Source: Oehlia diaphana (lineage: Eukaryota > Glomeromycota > Glomeromycetes > Glomerales > Glomeraceae). From it: 24,379 nucleotides of DNA. The stretch spans positions 14,949 through 39,327 of the forward strand of contig QZLH01001194.1 in assembly GCA_003833135.1 (NCBI GenBank), given 5' to 3'. The position numbers and the translations under genes are program-made. The notes under the pieces are model-generated. The model did no database searches and was not told the DNA's origin. It saw only the letters and a list, made by a program, of their open reading frames with translations. Positions 1 through 11,516 of this stretch are shown here, one piece after another; position 1 is the first letter of the stretch, and each line of letters starts with the position of its first letter.

Positions 1-540
1 CAATATTTATTATAAACTTAAAAAAAGTTCGCAAAAATATTGAAAATTCGCGAATTTTTTATATGGTGTCACATGGTTGAAGATCGCACCATTTTGAAAA
101 CGGCGATAATTCTTGGTAGTTAAGATACGAAACCGTATATACGTTCTTTTTTTTCCAGTAATGATTGATGTATGAGATAAATATTAGAAGTGGATACTCT
201 TTCAGCGGTGTCAATCTCCGCTCGGGAGCCCCTTAAATGTGATAGTGCTGCGGCTAATCAACGACTATTTAGGTTTAAAACAAAATGTTACAAAATCTAT
301 AAATAAGGCTTGCTTTCGGATTTTCCGTCTTAAATTTTTATTGTTTTTCTGTCCAATAAAAATAATAAACGAAATACATGATACTGAAAACCGCACAAAT
401 TGGAAAATGTAAAATTTTGAAAATTATTTATCGGTAAAATCTTTTTTTTTTAATTTAAACGTCATCGTAAATAATATACAGTAGGTAATTCTAAAATCAA
501 TGATTTCTGTTTTCTTAAATTGGCAAATAATTGATTTTAA

Positions 541-572
541 TTTATTTAATTTAATTTATTAAATTAAATAAA
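541..572. repeat. 12-bp perfect inverted repeat
   Basis: TTTATTTAATTT (541-552) and AAATTAAATAAA (561-572) are exact reverse complements around an 8-nt spacer. Made only of A and T, so it may be chance in this base composition. Confidence 0.5.
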
Positions 573-935
573 AAAATGACGACTTTGAATCATTTTATCA
601 AATTCCGACAATCCGATCTGCGGATAGAAACTTTTCAAAAAAAAAAAAAAGATTGTCACAAAAATTTTAATTTTTTTTTAACAAATAAAATTTTTATTAA
701 TTTTTTTAATAATAAACATAATTTGTTTTAGTAATATTTTTATCATTATTTTTTTTTTTTTTTAATCATAATTTTTTTCATGATAAACGTTTTTTAAGTA
801 AAATTTTTTTGGAAAAAAATTAGCGTTATTGACGATAACATAATAAATTTTTATTTGATACATTTTTTTTTTAATTGATAATTTTATTTTGATATTTTTC
901 AAATAAAAGATAATTATTTAAAATAGTTTTAATTT

Positions 936-961
936 CATTTATTTATTTATTTATTTATTTT
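936..961. repeat. (ATTT)n microsatellite
   Basis: About six uninterrupted copies of the tetranucleotide ATTT. Confidence 0.85.
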
Positions 962-1100
962 GATCATAACACAAATTTATATTTCTAACTAAAATAATAC
1001 AATAAAATACTATTCATTTCGATTTTACAACACTATTATAATAAATATACTGTGGGTAGTTTTAGTAGTATAAGTGGTGTTGTTGGTGATGAATTCCTAA

Positions 1101-1487
1101 TTGGGATTCCCATAATAAGAATCGATTTTAATCGCGATTAATCGTTTCTCAAATTTCGATTCTAAAATTCGATTTTCGATTCCGATTAATCGTTTATATC
1201 ATTAAATTTGTGGCAAAGCAATTCCAATGATCACAAATTTAACGTATAAATATACTTAAAAATCCATTCTATTTATTTTAATCCGGTTGCAACTTCATGT
1301 CGTAAATATCTTCTAAGCGATCGTCAAGAAGATTTCTTTTTTGGAAATCAGTGTACCGTCACGTGACATAACACGAAGTCCCGGTAGAATTTAGTAATTC
1401 GGACCGGCATTATAGTTTCGATTTTTTATTCGATAATCGAGTAAAATCGATTCGACTTTCGATTAATTCATCAACTCCAATCCCTAA
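1101..1487. mobile_element. MITE-like element with AATCGATT-rich inverted ends
   Basis: The left end starts GGGATT and carries AATCGATTTTAATCGCGATT. The reverse complement of the right end also starts GGGATT and, after an offset, carries AATCGATTTTACTCGATT. The interior repeats AATCG/CGATT many times and contains GTCACGTGAC and CCGGCATTAT. No coding capacity. The GGGATT terminus recalls hAT-type ends, but I could not define an 8-bp target duplication. CCTAA occurs at both flanks (1096-1100 and again at 1483-1487 and 1495-1499). The class is a guess; the inverted repeat is visible. Confidence 0.45.
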
Positions 1488-3005
1488 ATAAAATCCTAAT
1501 TTCAATGCTCCACTATTTGTTGTGTGTAGATCTTCCAACAATTATGTTATACATTAGCTTATTTATATGGAGTCCTGTCCAAATATAAATGTATTTTTTT
1601 TCTTTCATTTTATCAGAAAATAAATATTTTCATCACGTATAAAATATGTCAATTAAAGTAAATTCAGTATTAGACTTCAGCAAACTTTTTCGTTCTTTTA
1701 AAATAAACATGAACTAATAATCAAAACTCAATACGAACAGTAATATCATTTACTATTCTAAAAATTAAAAATGTTAATAATTCTACCTTGAGAATAATTA
1801 ACATAGAATAAGAAACATTTCCTGTAGCAGTAGTGGCCTTACTATAGTAGTTAATGGAAATTTTATTTGTAGTAACTGGAAAGCGGGATATTGGGCGTCT
1901 TCACGAACCCCGTGATTGAAATTAGGATTGAGATGGGGATTAAGTTCAGCTTGAGATTATACAATAATTAGATTACAAGAATTATCACAAAAAAAATTCG
2001 AGAGTTTTAAGAAACTATCAAAAAAATTAGATAATAATTTTATTTTACAAAATTTAATTTTATGTCGAGGCTTGTTTGAATATTCATCGAATTTAGAATT
2101 TATTATGATCATGAAATTTATACATTATTATAGAACTGAAACCAATTAAGAAAAAATGATGAACTATATATCTATCTTTCAAAATAAGAGTGTGAAAAAA
2201 TAAAAAATCATATTCAATATTTTGTTCAAACCTCCATCACGATATATATAAATTTATACAAATATTATTGAAGATAATAATATATTTTGACTAATATAGA
2301 AAAATGACATTTTGTTAAGTGGTTAGTGCGATAATTATGTTACCAATTATATGGATTCACAATTTTTATAATAAGTTAACAATTCAAAATTTTCAAATTT
2401 TACCTTGACTACAGTATATTTTGAATTACCAGCAAATAATTTTTTTTTTTGGTTATTATTGTGTGAATAATTAAATAAAAGGAACTAGTAATTGAATTTG
2501 TGAAAGTAAATGCACATTCTTGTGTAAAGATACACATTACACATTATACAGATTCAATTTTATTATAATAGAGAAAAATTTATAATGAAGTCATATTAAA
2601 TTCTTAAATTTAAATCATAAGGGGATATATATGTTACTTAAGTGTATTGGCAAAGTACGTTTTATGTCTTAAATGGTGATCGATAAAAATTTATAAAAAT
2701 TTAAAAAGCTAAAGTATTGAAAATTAAATTTTTGTTGGTATAAAATGGAATTTGGGATTTATGTTATGATAGAAAATTAACATTATCGACTAAATTATGT
2801 CTCTATCGTCGTTTTAGAGTAGTGTCAGTGTCATGAAAAATTCTTTTTCTTTTTTTTTTTTTATCAACAATTTCTTTAACAAAGCAAAAAAAAACATATA
2901 ATAATTTTATTTGAGAATATAGAATTTGCCTAAATTAAAATTAGAGTAATAAATAGATAAACGTGTGACTTTATGTTACCCAATACCCACTTTCTCATAG
3001 ACTGG

Positions 3006-3186
3006 CTGCGTTATAAAAAATAAATACGTTTTTTATACTGAAATATACGTTTGAATACTGAGAAATACGTTTAGATACGCTTTTGTATACTAAGAGTACT
3101 GAAAAAACGTATCACGTGAGATACAGAGTTGTGCATTTTCGTATCTTCCAGTATAAAAAATGTATCTACTTTTTCTATAGGGCTGT
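3006..3186. mobile_element. MITE-like element with imperfect terminal inverted repeats
   Basis: The left arm (about 3006-3051) and the reverse complement of the right arm (about 3136-3186) share GC.GC..TATA.AAAA.TA.ATAC, then TTTTTTATACTG and AA.ATACG. Between them run approximate tandem copies of an 18-20 bp unit of the form ATACTGA.AAATACGTTT, and one TCACGTGA palindrome. It is about 180 bp long with no coding capacity. The internal GATACGCTTTTGTATAC resembles GATACGTTTTGTATAC near 24059-24074, so the two repeats may be related. Confidence 0.55.
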
Positions 3187-3930
3187 ATTAAGTATTAGTA
3201 AAGATAACATATAATTCTAAAATAAAGTTTTTTAATTAGTCAGATATTAATTTTATATTTACCACTAAGAATAAACTTTTTGAATGAAATTAACTGACAC
3301 CTGATTTTTGAAGAAATTTCTAATAAAAAATTATAAATTATTGTCTTAAATACTCTTTATATTGATTTTAATTCATATTACATTAAATAAATGGATTTAC
3401 CTTATCATTTAAAATGTACTACTGTATATACCATGTAATGTATAATTACTCATTTATTTTACATTTGATGCAATTTCAAACTAGATTTTTCATTTAAATT
3501 CATTTCAATATAGCAAAATTAATAAATATAGGAGTATAATAAAATAAATAATTAATATAGATTGTATCAACATCTAATAAGATGCAATATAAATTCTATA
3601 TATGTTTCATTATACAAAAAGTATAATATTATACCTAGCCTAGTAATATAATAGTAATAGATTAACTAAATATTTGCTATTTATAATGAATTTTATATAA
3701 ATAAATAGACATCTGTTAATAGTAGTTATAATCAATCATTGATAAACTTTTTTATTTAAATAATTTAATTTATAAGATAAATTTTAAAATTTAAAATTAT
3801 GAATGGAAACTTCAACAATATTTAAAAAATAAATAAAAACTAAAATAATTATTATATAGTATTGTATTATTCTATTTAAATATTTGAACAAATACTGTAT
3901 TCTAAATTTACTTGGTATGATAAATTGCTT

Positions 3931-6289
3931 TTATTCCTTATTTAAGTTTTTTAATTTATTTTGAGCAAATTGATTTCCTTGTTCAGCTGACTTTTTGTAC
4001 CAATGAATTACTTTATTCACATTTTTATCAATTTCTTCTCCATTCTCATACATCTCAGCAAACTCATATTGAGCTGTCATATTTCCTAGATCTGCAGCCT
4101 TTTGATATAATTCAAATGTTTTTTTCTTGTCAACATCAGTTTCAATTCCATATAAATAACAATATGCTAAATTACATATTCCATCTGAATTTCCCCAATC
4201 CGCACCTTTTGATATAATTCAAATGCTTTTTTCTTATCAATATCAGTTCCTTCTCCATATTGATAACAATATCCTAAATTACATATTCCTGATGCATCTC
4301 CTAAATCTGCTTGCTTTTTGATATTATTCAAATGCTTTTTTCACATCAATATCAGTTCCAATTCCATTAGAATAACAATATCCTAGATTAATCATTCCAA
4401 CTGCATTTCCTAAATCTGCTGCCTTTTGAAATAATTCAAACGATTTTTTCTTATCAATATCAGTACCAATTCCACTCAAATAACAATATCCTAAATCATT
4501 TATTCCACCTGCATTTCCTAAATCTGCTGACATCTGTTTCAATTGAAATGCCATTTTTTCATCAATATTAGTTCCAATCCCCTTTCTATAACAATGTCCT
4601 AAATTATTCATTCCAAATGCATTTTTTAAATCTGCTGCTTTATGATATAGTTCAAATGCTTTTTGTTTATCAACACTGGTTCCAATTCCTAAATAGTTAA
4701 AATTTCCAAGTAAGGCAATATAATTTGAATTATTTTGATTATTTAATAATGAATTATAAATCTTTTGTAAGTCTATATTATGATTATCAAGGTAATTTAT
4801 AATTATCTGTTTTTCTATTTCATAATCATTATTCTCAAGAAAATTAATTATATCATTAACTATTATATCAAGGATATTCTCAAATCTGTTATTTGATGAT
4901 ATTGAAGTTTCTATATCTTTTGTATTCATCATATTAAAATTTTGAATAACTTGAGATAAATCTCCATGTAATGAATTAATATTTTCAGAAATTTCAACAT
5001 CTAAAATTGGCTGTTTATTGTTTAATAATTGAGTATCCTTGTTATTATCATATAGGTGATAATCTTTTATAATTATATTTTCTTTTGTCATAATTGCTGT
5101 TAATTCATCAACTACTTGATTGATAGTTGGTCGATTATCAGGTTCAATATTCCAACAATCTACAGAAAATTATCTTCAATTATATGGTTTATAATACATA
5201 TAAACATAATTTTATAATTACCAGTATAAATTTTTTATACAATCTATAGACGTATTTGGAATAGGTGTCTCTCTGAGGCCTTGTAGAATTCTTAGAGCTA
5301 AACCAACATCATACGGTATATCATGAAAAGGAGGCCGACCACTAGATATCTCCCATAGTAATATACCAATGCTATAAATATCACTTTTATTATTTAGTAT
5401 ATATGGCGTTGTTGTACTACTGGTAAAACATTTTGGATCAGTATAAGGAATTAATCCAAATGTTTTTGATGGAGAGTTGGATATTTCCTCAATTCTTTTT
5501 GATAAGCCAAAATCTGCTAACTTAATAGTATTCTGATGGACTAACACATTATTGGTGTGCTATTTAATTACATTAAAATAGAAAATAAGATAAGCCAATC
5601 ATTATAATACATCAAGCAATCATAATAAGTTGTAAATTTATTACCAAATCACGATGCACGATCCCTTCGCTATGCAAACATGATACTGCACAAACCAGTT
5701 GGAATGTGAGATTAAATTTATCATTCCAATTGAGATTTTCAAAATTTTCTTTTAAATATTTTCGGAGAGTACCATTGTCGGCATATTCCATTACTAACAT
5801 ATACTTTTTTCTTTGGTTTTCTTTTAGAAAAGAAAAAAATTCACAAATTAGTTAATTAATCAAAGTTTAATATAAATAATAATATTGTTAGAATTTTTGT
5901 TACCTTTACTGGAAGTTGTGGATGTGACACCATAAAAACAGATAAGATTATATGAAAATCAACTTCACGCTGAAGTTGAATCTAGCAATGAATAGAACTC
6001 AGAAATGTATATAAATAAATTAAAATATGCTCGATATTAAAATTACCTCACGAATAATTGCTTTAATTGTAGCGTCATCGAAATTAAAAAAAGATTTTAT
6101 AGCATAATATTTGAAATAATTCTTCCAACTTGCACGATAAACCTTTCCAAAGCCTCCGGAACCAATTTTTTGAATATTACAAAATTGGTCAAATTCATAA
6201 TATTTAATAAGTTTTTTAGAGATTGCTTCTTTTATCCAATTGTGCTCATTTGAATTTTCAGTAATAGTAAGTTCAGCGTTACTTGACAT
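3931..6289 (-). pseudogene. Protein kinase with C-terminal Sel1 repeats, broken by five lesions
   Basis: Five exons read on the minus strand: 6289-6047, 5981-5904, 5820-5645, 5559-5222 and 5159-3931, joined by GT-AG introns of 62-85 nt. Exon 1 carries the glycine loop GSGGFGKVY (residues 43-51) and the AIK lysine (65). Exons 3-4 carry HRDL|HTNN and LADFGLSKR, then the PYTDP and SDIYSIGILLWE motifs. Exon 5 finishes the kinase lobe (CWN.EPDNRPT) and runs into seven Sel1 repeats of about 36 residues (A.G..NLGYCY..GIGTDID.KKAFELYQKAADLGN). The Rhizophagus family has this order and is thought to signal through protein-protein contacts. Lesions: one base missing near 5951, between DFH and the NNLICFYG frame; one extra A in the run at 5231-5236; a TAA for Leu at 4326-4324; one extra base at 4311-4312; one base missing between 4205 and 4204. 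Allowing for the four indels, the exons sum to exactly 688 codons including the stop. As it stands, translation ends at TAG 5796-5794, before the catalytic loop. Kinase-Sel1 origin is certain; loss of function is very likely unless the assembly is wrong. Confidence 0.9.
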
Positions 6290-7132
6290 AGTTGAATATA
6301 CAAAAATGTTTGCTGCGAAATTTAATTTTACGCTTTTCAAAATTGGAAAAACAAATTTGAAAATATTTTTTTTTTTTTTTTTTTTTTGTAAAACCACTTA
6401 ATAATAATGTAGGACTGCGGCTGAAAAAGATCAGCGCATTTTTACTAGCACGCACAGAAATTCAATAAATTAAAGGGATTAATTTTTTGGTTAGGATAGT
6501 ATCATGTCATGTTTATATTTATTATGAAAAATTTTTTTTCTTTTAACAAAGCTTGACTGTTAAAAAGAAAAAATATTAAACAATTTGTCCCAAAAATAAA
6601 AATAAAAACAAATATTTCCAAATTTTTTATCCTTTTGACCAGAAATTCTACTTTAATTAAATCTATAAGTTAAAATTTTACTTCATTTTTAATGCATCAT
6701 TAAAGTGATTTGACTTTTTCTAATGTTAGAATAAATTTTGATATATCATTTGAATTAAAATAGTAAAACCACGCGCAAAATGTTAATTAAATAGAAGATT
6801 TACAAAGAATTGTGTTGTGTCAACTTTTTTTCGTTTTATACGCGAGAGTTTTAGCAATCGTGTTAAAAGAATCACTGAGTCTGAAACTTTTTATTTACAT
6901 GAATTATAAATAATATTAATGAAAAATAGAATTAAATTAAATTAATATATCTTTAAAGAGAATTATATCATGATTTTTAATTACTGTGTGCAAGTGCCAA
7001 AACAATTTACATTTTTCAAGTTTTCATAAAATTGAAGCTACTAATATAATTCATGATACGTTATAAAATTTTTAAATAACAAAGTTGCCATGAATTTTTA
7101 TTTACTGAGACCGGTCTACAAAAAAGAAATAA

Positions 7133-7280
7133 TATATATGTTGTACCTCCTAAATTGACGATAACCATCGATGATTACTATGTATGCTTTGAAAATTCTT
7201 AAGGCATTATAAAGATGGGCTGATAATTTAGGCCGATCGTTGATTTGGGGCAATCGTCAACTTGGGGCACAACATATATA
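7133..7280. repeat. Short inverted-repeat element (about 148 bp)
   Basis: The left arm (7133-7172) reads TATATATGTTGTACCTCC then TTGACGATAACC. The reverse complement of the right arm (7242-7280) reads TATATATGTTGTGCCCC then TTGACGATTGCCCC. The arms match at most positions over about 35 bp and enclose about 70 bp of non-coding DNA. This fits a small MITE or a foldback repeat; I see no clear target duplication. Confidence 0.55.
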
Positions 7281-8606
7281 TCCTTATCCGGATTTCGGTT
7301 TCTATCCGGATCGAAACCCTCATAACCTTTGGATGAAATAAATGATTTTTTCCTAACGCTCCTCATCTATTTACTTTTACCATTATAAACATAGTCCTTG
7401 GAGTCATTACCTCTCTGCAAATTCGTGTTTCACCGCAATTGCATATTATTTTTTTGCATTTTCAGTTCTATTAATCGCCCACCTTTTGGCTTTTCCTAGA
7501 AATTGAAAGTGATCAATCCTTCTTTCATTTGTCTTGAATGATATTTCTTTGCGCACCAAAATCTAAAAAAAAACATGTCTTCTAAAAAGGAAATATACCA
7601 AACCGTTAGAATGGTTCATTAAAATACATAAAGACAAAATGAAGTACCAACTTCTAATGTGTTAACATTACTGGGTAAAGAATAAACGAAAAACTCATCA
7701 GAATAACAAATCCTTTTTGATATATTTTACACAAGCTTTTTCATTGAAATTGATGCAAATAGCGATTGAAAAATCAATAATTGAAGATTGTCTGGAAACT
7801 GAAGTACATTTGGAGAGTTAGGAATACAAAGAAAATCATTAGAACGGCACGAAAAGACAAATAACAGACAGCCCAATCACAAGGATGGCAACTCACTTAA
7901 GAAATAAATCAAGTATGCTTCCCCATAGTCTTGACAATATTTTTAAATTTCTCACATAAACGACTATTCTGAAAAAGAATGTAAAAATGACAAAATTATA
8001 ACGATTATAAAATGTTGGAAAATTCTTAATATAAACCCGTTATTGATTTAACTTATAAAAAAATTGTGCGCCAAAATCTTTTTAAGAATGAGCAATTGTA
8101 AAAGAGTTAGCAGCATAATGATAATGAAAAAAATTAATGACAAACTGAGATAAAAATTAAGGCGATGAAGAAAAAAGAGCTGCAGAAAAAATTACACAAA
8201 TTATGGATAACGCTAGCCTAATATTTATTAAGTATCCTAATGGGGAAAAACTATCATCTCCTTTTGGCCCTAATTTCATTTAAATCAATCGCCATTGCTC
8301 CTGATGTAATAAAAGTGAACGAACCTTTAACAAAACTTGCCAGGAAGGTTCAAAGCTTAAAATTAAATTAACCCTATAATAGAAACTAACAACAATTAGC
8401 CATTACTTATTAAACTCCAAAGTCTGTTTAAAACAAAACTCTATTCGACAATATAGAATTATTAAATCCATCAAAAAAATAATTTAGCGGAAGTTGTTAA
8501 AGGAAGTACGAAGAGAAAAAGTTTCGTTATATTTTTGATATGACCGATAATATAACTGCGGCTGTTGCGTTCAAAATTATGTCACATGATGCACGTAGCT
8601 TGGAGC

Positions 8607-9935
8607 GTATCAGCTAGCTATAAAAATTTATATATTGGAGGCTTATTGTTACACGACTTAAAATTGATCAAACTCTTTATTAATCATTTTACTTTACTAT
8701 AAAAAAACCCAAGACTCAAACAACATCATTTTATTATTATTCTTTCTTTTGGCTGGATACTATTCTTAAAAACCATTGCAAAGTAATTACGTTCATTTTT
8801 TTCAAAGATTTTAAAAATGGGTTGATATTTCTTCTTAAAAAGAAAATATTTGCAAAATATGAGGTTTAAAACCAAATTCTTAAAATTTTATATTAAAAAA
8901 GTTTGAAATATTTGAACGTGACCTTGTTCTTAACCTATCTATAGACTTGCTGTAAAATTTGAAGGTAAATGCACGTTTCAATAATGATGTGAACCATTTT
9001 TAAATATATTAATTACCATTATTGTCCAAAGCGTATGCGTAGGACATTTCCATTCTACTCACAACCATGCATGTGTTGTCTGTCCGCACGCGTGTATGAC
9101 CAATAAAATCTTAGGATTGGGTGTAACCTTAAATTTGTTTACATGTATAACACTTTTTGTTTATGTCCCCTGATTTAAAATTTAAAAATTTCTATGTCCC
9201 TAAAATTTTTTAATATTTCTTAAAAGTTTTTTACGCCATTCAAAAAATATCAAATAAATTTTTTAATTTCTTATAATTTTTACATGTTTTTTATGTTTTT
9301 TTAATTTGCTTTGTTTTTTTTTAAAATAAAAATTAAAATAACTGAAAATAAATAAAAATAAAAAGATAACACTGAAATTTTGATCGTTGTGTTGTTGATT
9401 TCTTACATTTTATTATGAGCATGTGATTTATGACGCTTTGGACATATCAACGGTTACCGTTTCCTAGTAATAATAGATAAAATGCTGAAGATCTCTAAGA
9501 AAATTCAGTCATGTAGAGAAAGCTAACTTCTTGTAAATAGACAAAAAGCAACCGTGCAAGACACAAGTAAAGCATGTGATGATGATCAATCAGAAAAGCC
9601 TTCAAATGATAGTTGGTGATCATCAGATGACTCAGTTCTTAAAGTCGGTTCGAAATTGGTTTGAAGTTCAGAACGGTTTTTTATAGCTAAAAGTAGTTTT
9701 AAGCCCAAGATCCAGAATCTTTTAAATTTAAGATCGGTTCCAGAATCGACTCGAGTCGCATCCCTACCAAGCACTACGATTTCCATGAACAAGAGCAAAC
9801 ATATTGTATATATAAATATTATTAGATGTAATTGAAATATTCTAATGATTATCTCGTGCGACTCTTATAGTTTACTTTGGGTTTTAATACAATAAAAATC
9901 TCTCCAATATACAAATTTTTATAGCTAGTTGATAC
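8607..9935. repeat. Inverted repeat pair, 34-bp arms 1.3 kb apart
   Basis: The arm at 8607-8640 and the reverse complement of 9902-9935 agree at 32 of 34 bases, around the core CTAGCTATAAAAATTT and ending TATATTGGAG. A weaker match (GCAC...) runs outward for about 12 more bases on each side. The DNA between has no intact frame and includes a possible hAT-type end near 9767. It could be a degraded 1.3-kb transposon or two copies of one repeat in opposite directions. Confidence 0.6.
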
Positions 9936-10120
9936 TTTTGAAGTGCCTATAATTATCGTATCGTCTTAACTTAATTTGATGATCAAAATACTAACTAAGA
10001 AATTCAACATACGGTTAGTTGAATGCCAAATATAGTTAACATTAGCATTGTCTGTTGTAATAGTTGCAATATTTTGTAAAGGTTGTGCCGTATTTTCGTC
10101 CGACAAGTTATAATTAATAC

Positions 10121-10235
10121 ACGTCACGTGACTTAAATAATAGTGTGACATAACGTATATAGAGGTAATGACCAATAATGTGAATAATGCGAAGGTTGAC
10201 CCGGCATTATGAATTTGGCCGAAATTAATCATGTA
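10121..10235. repeat. Dispersed repeat with GTCACGTGAC and CCGGCATTATGAATTTGGCC
   Basis: GTCACGTGAC is followed 66 nt later by CCGGCATTATGAATTTGGCC. Related pairings are seen at 1359-1413 (GTCACGTGAC, CCGGCATTATAG) and 19324-19404 (GTCATGTGACTAAATA, CCGGCATTACATATTTGGCC). The minus-strand frame across this copy is an accident of the repeat and not a gene. Confidence 0.55.
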
Positions 10236-11358
10236 TCGAAATTAGGACTACGACCAAGTTGTAATCCAAATTGCAACACTAGTTAGCTTTTTTTTTAAGT
10301 TTTGAATACGCTTTTACCTTCAAGCTTCAAGCTTTATGTAGAGTTTTAAAAAATGCATTTGTCGATCACCTCCTTAATTATGATTTTTATTTTGTATATA
10401 TATGTATTAGCTAGCGATGGACTTTAACTGTTAACAGATAACGGTTTCCGTTTTCCTCGTTAATATATTATAATTACTAAATGAAGGACATTAGATCCAC
10501 AGCTAGCTTATCCACGCATGGACCGCATGGTAGTCAATGTATAGTATATTGAAAAAAAAGTGATATACATGGGGTAAATACTGTAAATGATGAACATAAT
10601 AGCAATAAAATGATAGACGAAAAAAAAAAAAAGATATGCAAAAAACATAATAAAATGGTAAAAATGATAGACGTAAATAAATTTAAAACTTGTGAAAATG
10701 ATTAATTTAGCAACATAATAGTAATTAATTAGAATAAAGAAATTAGAAAGAAGTGCAACCCTCCGCGGGTTTTTATTTTCATATTGAGATAGGTTTCACT
10801 ACAGGGTTTCATCTTGGCAATAAAAAGTTTCTTTTAAAAAAAATCAAATCAAATAACTAATAAGATTTTATTTTAATAAATAAACTTTAAAAGAAAAGTT
10901 CAATTAAACAAAAGTGAAAATAGGAAAACCGGTGATTCTTATCTGCTTCTTTGAAATCATATGTATTTTTAAAATAAAATCTTATTTAATTTTATAAAAT
11001 TATTTTAAAAAATAATGGAATGATGAATAAAATTAATTTGTTTATTTTGCAAAAAAATACATAAAATATAGCTTTCCAATTATACCGTAACACTATAAAG
11101 CATTGGTATACTAATTCGTCCCATGCCAGTCTTTTTTATTTTAGACGTATAATGAATGGGCAATAGTTACATACAGAAATATGAAAAAAACATATTCCAA
11201 AAGTCTGCGGGCTGCAACAAGGAAATGACCTTAAACATACTAGTCGTACTACTACTTTTATCGTGAAAGGTCTCCATTTTTAACTCTTTTGCTAACATTT
11301 TTTTTTGTCAAAAAATCTCTGTCACCGATTTTTCAGACGTGAGAATCAGTAGTAAAAG

Positions 11359-11503
11359 TTCCCTAAATTATATATACAATACATATGAAAATTCAATTTA
11401 TTTAATTTTTAATTTAAAATAATAATATATCTTCCCTAAATTATATATACAATACATAAGAAAATCAATTTATTTAATTTTTAATTTAAAATAATAATAT
11501 ATC
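11359..11503. repeat. Two-copy 73-bp tandem repeat beside the P450 stop codon
   Basis: TTCCCTAAATTATATATAC starts at 11359 and again at 11432. The two units then agree through ATTTAAAATAATAATATATC, apart from about two changes and a one-base indel. A partial third echo (ATAAGAAAATCAATTT) overlaps the P450 stop at 11517-11519. The array therefore occupies the probable P450 3' untranslated region. The high identity suggests a recent duplication. Confidence 0.9.
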
Positions 11504-11516
11504 TAATATAAGAAAA

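Larger units (their letters stand above)
1..3930. other. Gene-free AT-rich intergenic region
   Basis: No open frame of useful length and no recognisable protein on either strand. It holds the two MITE-like elements given separately, a 12-bp perfect inverted repeat, an ATTT microsatellite and many T or A runs. A short GC-richer patch lies near 199-265 (CTCCGCTCGGGAGCCCC inside it). I could not match it to a tRNA, snRNA or snoRNA. Between 1500 and 2990 and between 3190 and 3930 I see nothing beyond AT-rich filler. The 3' flank of the kinase pseudogene begins at 3930. Confidence 0.7.
6290..11516. other. Gene-free region with decayed repeats
   Basis: No gene supported. A T(17)-type run (6368-6387) lies just upstream of the kinase start. 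Open stretches around 7576-7915 and 8239-8371 on the plus strand break at stops every few dozen codons and match nothing I know. Two inverted-repeat pairs (7133-7280 and 8607-9935), a dispersed repeat near 10121-10235 and a tandem duplication (11359-11503) are given separately. The sequence ending CGACTCGAGTCGCATCCCTA near 9748-9767 looks like an inverted hAT-type terminus (TAGGGATGCGACTCGAG when reversed), but I found no partner end. From 10400 to 11350 I see only AT-rich sequence. Confidence 0.65.

Noticed and set aside
5904..5981. Reading exon 2 of the kinase in the unshifted frame to its end (SHPQLPVK)
   Set aside because: That frame hits TAG a few codons into exon 3. The other frame gives the family NNLICFYGVT motif and joins exon 3 in phase, so a one-base deletion explains it better.
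7576..7915. Plus-strand stretch that looks like a coding region with many TAA/TGA codons (possible C-to-T decay)
   Set aside because: The open pieces are short, match no family I recognise, and fit chance. A repeat-induced mutation reading would need several aligned copies.
9586..9798. 70-codon minus-strand frame
   Set aside because: It overlaps what looks like an inverted hAT-type terminus; the sequence resembles element DNA rather than a protein family.
9966..10232. 88-codon minus-strand frame
   Set aside because: It lies across the dispersed GTCACGTGAC/CCGGCATTA repeat, and its start falls in the repeat's end. Non-coding.
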